The position numbers and the translations under genes were made by a program. A stretch of DNA of 45,238 bases, taken from NCBI GenBank assembly GCA_034433695.1, contig DAOUAK010000053.1:1-45238 (forward strand), in the 5' to 3' direction. This stretch comes from JASFBA01 sp034433695 (GTDB lineage: Bacteria > Chloroflexota > Chloroflexia > DTKN01). Of this stretch, positions 17,232-24,356 are shown one piece after another; position 1 is the stretch's first letter; every line of letters starts with the position of its first letter. Under the pieces are notes generated by a model that worked only from the letters and a program-made list of their open reading frames with translations, was not told where the DNA came from and searched no databases.

Positions 17232-17891
17232 GTGGAAGCCAGAACATTGGCCTGGATCGCTATCGCCCTGATCCTCGGCTTTGGCCTGTTCCTGATATGG
17301 CTCAGGGCCTGTCCGGCATCGGAATCCTCTCCCAGCCCTGAGCCACACCGGATGATGGAACCGACCGCTCGGCGGGACAGGGCTCTTCCCATCATCGGGC
17401 CGGCCGAACCCATCATAATCGCTCCCGAAAATCGCCGCCCGGCCGGCCGTGAAAGCCCTTCTATCGCCCCGAGGAACCCTCATTGCGGGGAAAGTACGCG
17501 GGCTGGCCCGGCAGGTGCGATCCCGCAGGTCATCGGACCAAACCGTCCCCTGACTATCGGCCCTCTGCCCCGGGATGCCTGGGAGGAGCAAGGCTGGGTT
17601 CGCCACCGAGACGACGGGGACTGGGTTTACCGGGGATATTACCGGGTTCGCGACCGCCGCGGACGGTTGCGGCGCTTTCCCGGGCGGGTGATCGTAGGGC
17701 CCGACGGCGTCCGTCCTTATATCGCCGACCCGCCGGCCGAACTTCGGGCCCATCCCAAGGGGCCCTGTTTCATGCTCGTCCATGCCCCCTGGTTTCAGGT
17801 CCACTGGCATCGCCCGGCCGGAAACGCCGATGAGGCCATCCTTTACATCGAAAAGATTCTGGCGGAGGCACTGAACGGAAGGACCAATTGA
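17232..17891 (+). CDS. Membrane-anchored E2-like (ubiquitin-conjugating) protein
   Basis: A 219-residue protein. Residues 6-25 form a single transmembrane segment (LAWIAIALILGFGLFLIWL), followed by an approximately 85-residue Pro/Ile-rich linker with repeated IIGP or IAP units. The C-terminal domain (about 115-215) has a beta meander and then the pattern of prokaryotic E2-like proteins: ADPPAELRAHPKGPCF, HAPWFQVHWH, and a closing helix DEAILYIEKILAEAL. His174-Pro175 followed by Cys179 recalls the HPN...C active site of E2 enzymes, with Cys179 as the candidate acceptor of the ubiquitin-like thioester. Start is GTG 17232, preceded by GGGGAG; no ATG exists before the linker. It lies 21 bases after the ubiquitin-like gene. 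The E2 call is an inference from motif, domain size and neighbours. Confidence 0.66.
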   Translation: MEARTLAWIAIALILGFGLFLIWLRACPASESSPSPEPHRMMEPTARRDRALPIIGPAEPIIIAPENRRPAGRESPSIAPRNPHCGESTRAGPAGAIPQVIGPNRPLTIGPLPRDAWEEQGWVRHRDDGDWVYRGYYRVRDRRGRLRRFPGRVIVGPDGVRPYIADPPAELRAHPKGPCFMLVHAPWFQVHWHRPAGNADEAILYIEKILAEALNGRTN

Positions 17892-17910
17892 ACCTTACGA
17901 AGGAGGTAAA

Positions 17911-18756
17911 ATGGCCGGCAGAAATTATCCCAGGATGACGTCCCGGTCCCTGAAAGCGCTGCTTCGAACGCTGACCAAAGAGTATGCCCGACAGATTGCC
18001 GGCCTTCGGCGGTGCGGGGAATCTCCGGCACAGGTTGAGGTCCTGGCTGCTTTCCTCCCTCGAATCGCCGAGGTTCGGGCTGCCCTGGTCCGGACGCTCC
18101 AGGACGGCTCCGACCCCCGTCCGGTCCGGGACATTTTACATCGGTTGGCCGGCGAGGTCTTGTCTAACCTGGAGGCTCTACCCGAGGATCATCGCGTTGC
18201 CCGGGAAAATCTCCTCCGAACCCTGGGTCTGCTAAATCGAGCGGATGCCCAGATGGCCATGTGTCTGGAGGAGACGAGGGCCGGGGCGCGATCCATTGTC
18301 CTCCCCAGTGCAATCGCCTATCAATTCTGCCATCTTCTTTTCCCCCCGGAGCGACTGCTGGTTGTCGCCGGCCGACGCCAGGGGAAAAGTACCATCCTGG
18401 AGGCCACCTTCGACGTCACCGGGAGCAACAGCGGTGGGCATGTCCGGGCCGATCCAACGCGGTTGGGCAGAGCCCTGATTGCTATGGACCTTTCTGACAC
18501 CTACCTGGCTGCCTGGGTGCATTCTCATCCGGGCACCGGTCCGGAGGCCACTTGTCCCAGTGCTACGGACCTGCACCAGCATCAGGACTGGCTACAGGAT
18601 TACTCGCCCGACCTGGTGGGCGTCATCGCCGTCGCCGACGGCTGGATCCGCTTTTGGGGGCCGGCGCTTGAGCACGGCCAGGTTCGTTTGCAGGTTATAG
18701 GTTCGGGCATTCACCCGGAGGATAAAGATGAATGTCTTTACCGACTGGTCTGGTGA
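17911..18756 (+). CDS. JAB/JAMM metallopeptidase (deubiquitinase-like)
   Basis: A 281-residue protein. The N-terminal half (1-130) is helical with no recognised domain. The C-terminal part (about 135-255) is a JAB/MPN domain with an intact JAMM zinc site: His204-Ser-His206-Pro-Gly, then Ser217 and Asp220 (HSHPGTGPEATCPSATD). Glu147 is the likely general base. Such enzymes cleave after ubiquitin-like C-termini, either to mature the modifier or to remove it from targets. The ribosome site AAGGAGGT precedes ATG 17911, and the 3' end overlaps the E1 gene by 29 bases, which argues for coupled expression. The cytoplasmic location is inferred from the lack of a signal or membrane segment. Confidence 0.87.
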   Translation: MAGRNYPRMTSRSLKALLRTLTKEYARQIAGLRRCGESPAQVEVLAAFLPRIAEVRAALVRTLQDGSDPRPVRDILHRLAGEVLSNLEALPEDHRVARENLLRTLGLLNRADAQMAMCLEETRAGARSIVLPSAIAYQFCHLLFPPERLLVVAGRRQGKSTILEATFDVTGSNSGGHVRADPTRLGRALIAMDLSDTYLAAWVHSHPGTGPEATCPSATDLHQHQDWLQDYSPDLVGVIAVADGWIRFWGPALEHGQVRLQVIGSGIHPEDKDECLYRLVW

Positions 18757-19570
18757 AGCCTTCCCCGCTTTTCCGGAGGCCTTGTTTTCCCTTCAACCGG
18801 TTGAAGTGACGGCGGAACCCTTGCCGCCCCCGCATCCGGCCGAGGCCGATACCTTTGCCCGGCACGAGGGTATCCCCGGACATCGGCAGGAGGCTTTGAC
18901 TACGGCCCGGGTCGTCTTGGTAGGTGCCGGCGGCCTCAACAGTTGGACGGCTCTTGGGTTGGTGCGCAGCGGGGTCCGAACTCTTACCATCGTGGACCCC
19001 GACCTGGTGGACCGGACCAATCTGCCACGCCAACTGTATTTTCGGGAGGACCTGGGACAACCCAAGGCGCTTCGCCTGGTGTACAACCTGGTCGGTCATT
19101 CTACCGCTGGCGCCCGACTCATCGGCATCGCTCTCCCTTTCGAGCAGGCCCTGGAAAAATTCACCCTGCCGGCCGACCTCTTCATCTTTGGGGTGGATAA
19201 CAACGCCTGCCGCCTGCGAGGCGTTCAGGAAGCCCGGAGACGTCGCATCCCGGCCATATTCACTATGCTTTCTATGGATGGGATGCGCCTGCAAAGTTTC
19301 TTCCAGGGGCCGTCTCCCGAGGAGGCCTGTCTCTGGTGTGCCCTGCCCAACTTGGATCCGGAAGGTGCCGCTCCCTGTGCTGCAGCCATTATTTCCACTT
19401 GCTTCCTGGCCTCAGCCTTCGCCCTGTTCTTTGCCCATCGGGCTCTGATGGGCTGGCCGGAGGGTACCGATATATTCAACTGGCGTGAGGCGGATCTCTC
19501 GGGGATGGCCCCAGATCGAACCGGCTGGGTTCGCCGCCGGCCGAATTGTCCGGTCTGCCGAGATCTGTGA
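18728..19570 (+). CDS. ThiF/MoeB-type E1-like adenylyltransferase
   Basis: A 280-residue E1-like enzyme expected to adenylate the C-terminus of the ubiquitin-like protein. Visible features are the nucleotide motif VVLVGAGGLNS (about 62-72), D90..D92..D95 then NLPRQ (98-102), Lys113, and GVDNN (155-159). Two zinc Cys pairs, C201/C204 (CLWC) and C274/C277 (CPVC), are intact. Cys217 (APCAA) lies where ThiF carries its catalytic Cys. An N-terminal 55-residue extension is Pro-rich. ATG 18728 follows a GGAGG site inside the JAMM gene. The protein stops only three residues after the last zinc Cys; a 7-base near-repeat at this point suggests that a longer C-terminus existed. Confidence 0.87.
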   Translation: MNVFTDWSGEAFPAFPEALFSLQPVEVTAEPLPPPHPAEADTFARHEGIPGHRQEALTTARVVLVGAGGLNSWTALGLVRSGVRTLTIVDPDLVDRTNLPRQLYFREDLGQPKALRLVYNLVGHSTAGARLIGIALPFEQALEKFTLPADLFIFGVDNNACRLRGVQEARRRRIPAIFTMLSMDGMRLQSFFQGPSPEEACLWCALPNLDPEGAAPCAAAIISTCFLASAFALFFAHRALMGWPEGTDIFNWREADLSGMAPDRTGWVRRRPNCPVCRDL

Positions 19571-19655
19571 TCTTTCCCGTATCCATGTCATTCACCCGGA
19601 GAACGGGATTCCGCAGGTCTGTTGCGACGAGAAGATGGTCCAGGAGTTCTTCTGA
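19562..19655 (+). other. Possible frameshifted C-terminal extension of the E1-like gene
   Basis: GATCTGT (19562-19568) is directly followed by the near-copy GATCTTT (19569-19575). The first copy creates the E1 stop codon. If these 7 bases are removed, the frame continues from CPVCR into DLSRIHVIHPENG and on to a stop at 19653-19655, adding about 28 residues with two Cys. This could be a recent 7-base duplication, a sequencing or assembly error, or a coincidence. Confidence 0.3.
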
Positions 19656-19674
19656 CACACCCAAACACGGCGGT

Positions 19675-19698
19675 AGGGGCATAGCACCATGTGCCCCT
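19675..19698. repeat. REP-like inverted repeat
   Basis: AGGGGCA (19675-19681) and TGCCCCT (19692-19698) form a 7-bp stem with a 10-base loop. GTAGGGGCA...TGCCCC units are a common dispersed palindrome type in Chloroflexota (general knowledge). There is no T-tract, so a simple terminator is less likely. Confidence 0.4.
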
Positions 19699-19777
19699 GC
19701 GGACGCCCTCGGGAGAGCGGGCATTCGGCTTCGGGGACGCTTTCCGGACTTTTACAAAAACCCCTGCTTGGCCCCGT

Positions 19778-19805
19778 TTGACACCCCATCGGCCTGTGGT
19801 AAAAT
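19778..19805 (+). promoter_or_regulatory. Promoter of superoxide reductase and probably hdrA
   Basis: TTGACA (19778-19783), 16 bases, TAAAAT (19800-19805), 49 bases before the superoxide reductase start codon. A near-consensus housekeeping promoter. Confidence 0.65.
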
Positions 19806-19854
19806 ACGCTCAGGCCGCAATGTCCCCTGCTCTAAAAGAAAAGGAGGTGCAACG

Positions 19855-20250
19855 ATGACAACCTTGGCCGAACTTTTCCAGACCGCCGACTGGAAGGCCG
19901 AAAAGCACGTCCCGGTGATCGAGGCCCCCGACGAGGTCAAGGCCGGCGAACCTTTCGCCGTCACCCTCACCGTGGGCAAGGAAATCCCCCACCCCAACAC
20001 GACCGAGCACCACATCCGCTGGGTCGCCCTGTACTTCCAGGGGGAGGGGGACAAATTCCCCTATCAACTTGGCCAGGCCGACTTTACCGCCCACGGGGAA
20101 GCGGTGGCCGGGGCCAACCAGGGGCCGGCCTACACCCACTCCCAGGCCACCTTCTGGGTCAAACTGACCAAGGCCGGCACCCTCTACGCCGCCAGTTACT
20201 GTAACATCCACGGCTTCTGGCAGAGCAGCCGGCCCATCGCCGTCGTCTGA
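19855..20250 (+). CDS. Superoxide reductase (neelaredoxin/desulfoferrodoxin family)
   Basis: A 131-residue cytoplasmic iron enzyme that reduces superoxide to hydrogen peroxide without making oxygen, typical of anaerobes. The mononuclear Fe(His)4Cys site is visible: the Glu/Lys motif EKHVPVIE near residue 19, His in IPHPNTTEHHIRW, and the closing CNIHG. There is no N-terminal desulforedoxin Cys4 domain, so it is the one-iron class. The true start is ATG 19855, after a strong AAGGAGGTG site; the in-frame extension back to 19546 is upstream of the promoter. It is followed by hdrA 97 bases downstream on the same strand, consistent with an anaerobic redox unit. Confidence 0.92.
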   Translation: MTTLAELFQTADWKAEKHVPVIEAPDEVKAGEPFAVTLTVGKEIPHPNTTEHHIRWVALYFQGEGDKFPYQLGQADFTAHGEAVAGANQGPAYTHSQATFWVKLTKAGTLYAASYCNIHGFWQSSRPIAVV

Positions 20251-20347
20251 CACCGGGGCGCGGCCGGGAGGGAGATGCTTCCCCTGCAAATTTCGGCGGC
20301 CTGAACCGACGTGGGGGATGGCCGCTTTCTTCGGCAAGGAGGCCACC

Positions 20348-22894
20348 TTGAGCGAGGATGGATTGCGCATCGGCGTTTTCGTCTGCGAGTGCGGGCTGAA
20401 CATCGCCGGCTCGGTGGACTGCGAGGCGGTGCGGGCCTATGCCGAGACCCTTCCCGGGGTGATCGTGGCCGTGCGCAACACCTACACCTGCTCCGACCCC
20501 GGCCAGCAGGAGATCCGCCGCCAGATTCGGGAACGCAACCTCAACCGCGTCGTCGTCGCTTCCTGCTCCCCCCGCCTGCACGAGCCGACCTTCCGGAAGT
20601 GCGTCTCCGAGGCAGGGCTGAACCCCTACCTCCTGACCATGGCCAACATCCGGGAGCAGTGCTCCTGGGTGCACCTCTACGACCGGGAGGCGGCGACGCG
20701 CAAGGCCCAGGACATCGTGCGGGTGGCGGTGGCCCAGGCCGGCCGGCTCCATCCCCAGCAGGAAATCCGCATCCCGGTGACCCGGGCCGCCCTGGTCATC
20801 GGCGGGGGGGTGGCCGGCATCCAGGCGGCCCTCGACCTGGCCGACGCCGGCCACCAGGTCTACCTGGTGGAGCAAAAGCCCTCCATCGGCGGCATCATGG
20901 CCATGCTGGACAAGACGTACCCCACGATGGACTGTTCGATATGAATCCTCGGCCCCAAGATGATGGATGTCGGTCGACATCCGCGAATCCACCTCCTCAC
21001 CTACAGCGAGATCGAAGAGATCGGCGGCTATGTGGGCAACTTTCACGTCCGTGTGCGCCAGAAGGCCCGCTTCGTGGACGAAAAGGAGTGCACTTCCTGC
21101 GGCGAATGCGCCAAGGTCTGTCCCGTCCTCGTCCCGGACGAGTTCCAGATGGGCCTCTCCACCCGCCGGGCCATCTATAAGCCCTTTCCCCAGGCCGTCC
21201 CCTCGGCCTATCTGGTGGACATCGCCCACTGTCTGGGTAACAACCCCATCGCCTGCGGCAAGTGCGTGGACCGCTGTGACAAGCACTGTATCGACTTCGA
21301 CCAGCAGGACCGTCGGATCGAGTTCGACGTCGGGGCCATCATCGTGGCCACGGGGATGGACGTCTACGATCCGACCCCGCTCGACGAGTACGGCTACACC
21401 CGCTTCGAGGACGTCATCACCAGCCTGGAGTTCGAGCGCCTGATTTCGGCCGGCGGGCCCACCGGGGGCGAACTCATCCGCCCCAGCGATTTCCGACACC
21501 CCAAGCGTATCGCCTTTATCCAGTGCGTCGGTTCCCGTTCCCCGGCCCGGGGTAATCCCTATTGCTCCAACATCTGCTGTATGAACACCATCAAGGATAG
21601 CCTTCTCCTCAAGGACCACGACCCCGAAGTCGAGATCACCGTGTTCTATCTGGACATTCGGGCCTTTGGCAAGGGCTTTGAGGAGATGTACCGTCGCTCC
21701 CGGGAGGCCGGGGTGCGCTTCATCCGCGGCCTCCCCGGAGAGGTGGAGCGGCGGGAGGATGGCACCCTTCTCCTCACGGTGGAGAACACCACGGCCGGCC
21801 GGATCGAGGTCCATGAAGCCGACCTGGTGATTCTCTCCGTAGGCGGCATCCCCCGCCAGGAAAGCGAACCGATTCGCCAACTCCTTTCCCTTTCCCGTTC
21901 TCCGGATGGCTTCTTCCTGGAGGCCCATCCGAAACTTCGGCCGGTGGATGCGCCCACCCGCGGGGTCTTTTTCGCCGGTTGCGCCGAAAGTCCCAAGGAC
22001 ATCAAGGATAGCGTCACCCAGGCCGGCGCGGCCGCCGCCCGGGCCCAGATTCTCCTCAACCAGGAGTACATCACCCTGGAGGCGATCACCGCCCTTGTCC
22101 ATCCCGAAAAATGCACTTCCTGCGGGCTATGTGCCCGGGTCTGTCCCTTTTCGGCCATCGTTTGGGAGAAGAAGCAGCCGGCCCGGGTGATCGAGGCGGC
22201 CTGCGCCGGCTGCGGCACCTGTGCCGCCGAATGTCGCTTCGGGGCCATCGAGATGCGCCACTTTAGCGATGGAGCCATCCAGGCCCAGGTCGAGGCCATG
22301 CTGAACGTGGAACACCCGGAGGAAGTCATCGTGGCCTTTGGCTGCAACTGGTGTTCCTACGCCGGGGCGGACCTGGCCGGCACCACCCGCCTTCAGTATC
22401 CCCCCACGGCCCGCCTGGTGCGGACGATGTGCAGCGGCCGGGTAGCACCCCACTTTGTCTGGCAGGCCTTTGCGCTGGGGGCACCCGTTGTGCTCGTCTC
22501 CGGTTGCCACTATGCCGATTGCCACTATATCCACGCCAACCGCCAGACGGTGCGCCGGGTGGATGCCCTCTGGGAGGCGCTGGAGAAGGCCGGCCTCCGT
22601 CCCGAACGGCTGCAACTGGAATGGGTCAGCGCCGCCGAGGGGCAGAAATGGGCCCAGGTCGTGGCTGCTCTGGAAACGCTACGGGCGACGGTGACGCCGG
22701 AGGAGATCGCCCGGACCCGCGAGGTTCTGGCCGGAAGCAAGGTGCCCGTCCCCAAAGCCTGGAAGGAGGGACGCGGGCCGGCCTCCTTCCGCTGCCTGCG
22801 CTGCGGCCAGACCTGGGAGCAGGAGTACGACCCCTGGCGCGACGAGCGGATGTGCCCCTCCTGCCGCTCCAACAGCGTGCGCTGGGTGGGATAG
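20348..22894 (+). CDS. hdrA: HdrA-MvhD fusion, probable selenoprotein (in-frame UGA = Sec199)
   Basis: HdrA is the FAD and iron-sulfur subunit that bifurcates electrons in heterodisulfide-reductase-like complexes. TTG 20348 is the start: AAGGAGG lies 5 bases upstream and the family start RIGVFVCECGLNIAG follows. The 848-residue reading includes one in-frame TGA (20942-20944) in TMDCSI-U-ILGPKM, exactly where other HdrA proteins have Cys (DCSxCILxPKM). The frame then continues unbroken in full HdrA homology. Domains: FAD motif VIGGGVAG (about 150), ferredoxin-type clusters CTSCGECAKVCP and CGKCVDRC, later CTSCGLCARVCP and CAGCGTC, then a fused MvhD/FrhD [2Fe-2S] domain (about 656-790: NWCSYAGADLAG, CSGRVAP, GCHYADCHY), and a C-terminal two-CxxC zinc ribbon. 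The second half has no ribosome site of its own. Sec insertion machinery is outside the window. Confidence 0.88.
20942..20982 (+). promoter_or_regulatory. UGA selenocysteine codon and candidate bacterial SECIS hairpin
   Basis: UGA at 20942-20944 is followed after 20 bases by GGATGTC (20965-20971), loop GGTC (20972-20975), GACATCC (20976-20982): a perfect 7-bp stem. The GGUC loop is the same as in the E. coli fdhF SECIS, and a U lies three base pairs below the loop, the position of the SelB-contacted bulged U there (here it faces an A). The UGA-to-loop distance of 27 bases is within the range accepted for bacterial SECIS elements. Confidence 0.75.
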
Positions 22895-22917
22895 GCCGGT
22901 GCCGGGAGGAGAAGACC

Positions 22918-23109
22918 ATGCCACCCATCCTGGAACTCGGACCTGAGGAGGAAGATGAGGAACGGGAACTGGAGTTTGAACTGGACTACCTGGCCTCTTT
23001 GACGGTCCAGGAGCGGTTTACCCTCCTGTTCCGACGGGCTCGTGAGATTCAGGAGATGCTTTTACGCTATGGACATCGAAAGCCTTTTGAGATCGTTGAA
23101 CGCCCATGA
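22918..23109 (+). CDS. Small acidic protein, possible antitoxin partner
   Basis: A 63-residue protein with a strongly acidic first 25 residues (EEEDEERELEFE) and a helical second half (LTVQERFTLLFRRAREIQEMLLRYG). ATG 22918 has a GGGAGGAG ribosome site. The gene overlaps the following nucleotidyltransferase gene by 41 bases in another frame. The size, the acidic character and the overlap fit the first member of a two-gene toxin-antitoxin-like pair, but no family is recognised. Confidence 0.55.
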   Translation: MPPILELGPEEEDEERELEFELDYLASLTVQERFTLLFRRAREIQEMLLRYGHRKPFEIVERP

Positions 23110-23527
23110 AGTGCGCTACGTGGTCATCGGAGCGGCAGCCTTCCCCATCTATGGCTATGTCCGGGCCACCCTGGATGTCGATATTTTCATCGAGGCAACC
23201 GAAGAGAACGCCCGGCGAACCTGGGAGGCCCTCCGGGCCTTCGGATATGACGTAAGCGATCTCTCCATCGAGACCCTCCTGAGGAAGAAGGTGCTGATTC
23301 GGCAATATCTGGTGGAGTGCGACATCCATCCTTTTGTGGCCGGTGTGACTTTTGAGGAAGTCTGGAAGCGCCGCGTAGAGGGGGAGGTTGGGGAAACCCG
23401 GGTCTGGTTTGCCAGTCTGGATGACCTGATTCGGATGAAGGAAGCCGCCGGACGGCCGAAGGACCTGGAGGATTTGCGGGTTCTTCGGAAACTAAGGAAG
23501 CGCGGGCAACCGGAGCATTCGCCTTAG
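23069..23527 (+). CDS. Nucleotidyltransferase-fold protein (DUF6036/AbiEii-like)
   Basis: A 152-residue protein with a minimal nucleotidyltransferase pattern: VVIGAAAFPIYGYVRATLDVDIFIE, in which the strand G-A-A replaces the usual GS and the DVD acidic pair is kept. A later acidic position (VECDIHPF) and an R-x-K-x-DLEDL helix near the C-terminus (KDLEDLRVLRKL) are typical of this group. Relatives are found as toxins or orphan enzymes beside a short gene. ATG 23069 lies inside the small upstream gene, suggesting coupling. Whether it is a toxin is an inference. Confidence 0.65.
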   Translation: MDIESLLRSLNAHEVRYVVIGAAAFPIYGYVRATLDVDIFIEATEENARRTWEALRAFGYDVSDLSIETLLRKKVLIRQYLVECDIHPFVAGVTFEEVWKRRVEGEVGETRVWFASLDDLIRMKEAAGRPKDLEDLRVLRKLRKRGQPEHSP

Positions 23528-23549
23528 CCGGGATGATCGAGGAGCATCG

Positions 23550-24284
23550 TTGGTTTCACCCGTCTTGCTTTACGCCGACCTCCTGGCCCTGATCTCCGCC
23601 CTGGGGCCTTTTCGCTGGGGCATCGCCGACCTTTCGGCCCTGGCCGGCCTGCCCACCCAGCCGGATGACCTGCTTTCCCCCTATCGGCGGGGAATCGCCC
23701 TGGCCGTCCGCCTGGACGACGGCGTGGTGGACGGTCTGCTGGCCGCTTCCCACCCCCACCCCGGCGAACCCACTCCGGCCTATGCCCGCCTCTACGCCGA
23801 GGCCAATCGCCGCCTGGATGAGATTGCCCAGGTGGTGGCCCGCTTTCTCCGGGGACGGGGACAGCGGGCCGAGGCCATTCCGGCCAGCGAGACCCTCTTC
23901 GGTTACCGTGGGGCCCTTTCCCATAAGGCCATTGCCCGCCAGGCCGGACTGGGCTGGATCGGTCGCCACCTGCTCCTTATCGTGCCGGGGGCCGGCCCCC
24001 GGGTGCGCCTGAGCACCGTGCTGACCGATGCCCTTCTGCCGGTCGGAAATCCCCTCTCCGGCGATTGTGGTTCCTGCCGGGCCTGCATCGAGGCCTGTCC
24101 CGTCGGCGCACTCCACCCGGCTCCCTACGAGGAGGTGCCCGAACGCAGCCTGATCCTCGATGTCGCCCGCTGTGCGGCCCGCCTGGAGACGTTTCGGCGT
24201 TCCCTGGGGCAGCCGGTCTGCGGCCTCTGTATGGCCGTATGCCCGGCCGGCCGGAGAGACGCTCCGGAAGAAAAAGACCTCTGA
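23550..24284 (+). CDS. QueG-like double [4Fe-4S] protein
   Basis: A 244-residue protein related to the C-terminal half of epoxyqueuosine reductase and to corrinoid-protein activators of that family. The matching stretch is GYRGALSHKAIARQAGLGWIGRH, then LSTVLTDALLP, and two ferredoxin clusters: CGSCRACIEACP (about 171-182), and C..(x17)..CGLCMAVCP near the end. The N-terminal cobalamin-binding part of true QueG is much reduced, so the substrate is uncertain; such short forms occur in anaerobes with redox clusters. The start is TTG 23550 with GAGGAG upstream. It follows the nucleotidyltransferase by 22 bases and precedes a separate promoter. Confidence 0.72.
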   Translation: MVSPVLLYADLLALISALGPFRWGIADLSALAGLPTQPDDLLSPYRRGIALAVRLDDGVVDGLLAASHPHPGEPTPAYARLYAEANRRLDEIAQVVARFLRGRGQRAEAIPASETLFGYRGALSHKAIARQAGLGWIGRHLLLIVPGAGPRVRLSTVLTDALLPVGNPLSGDCGSCRACIEACPVGALHPAPYEEVPERSLILDVARCAARLETFRRSLGQPVCGLCMAVCPAGRRDAPEEKDL

Positions 24285-24289
24285 GCCTG

Positions 24290-24318
24290 TTGTCATCCCC
24301 TCTCCGCTGTGCTAAAAT
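24290..24318 (+). promoter_or_regulatory. Promoter of the sensor kinase gene
   Basis: TTGTCA (24290-24295), 17 bases, TAAAAT (24313-24318). The predicted transcript begins near 24325, which rules out the upstream in-frame GTG 24309 as the start codon and supports GTG 24357. Confidence 0.65.
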
Positions 24319-24356
24319 GTTCCCCGGCAGGTCGATTCTGGAACAGAGAGGTTACG

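Noticed and set aside
19546..19854. N-terminal extension of superoxide reductase
   Set aside because: It lies upstream of the TTGACA/TAAAAT promoter and the strong ribosome site at ATG 19855.
20942..20944. TGA as a true stop giving two separate HdrA genes
   Set aside because: The second part has no ribosome site; its first ATG lies at the base of the candidate SECIS, and the UGA occupies a conserved Cys column. Selenocysteine readthrough explains all of this better.
20159..22102. 647-codon open frame on the - strand
   Set aside because: Antisense shadow of the HdrA gene; no domain, low-complexity composition.
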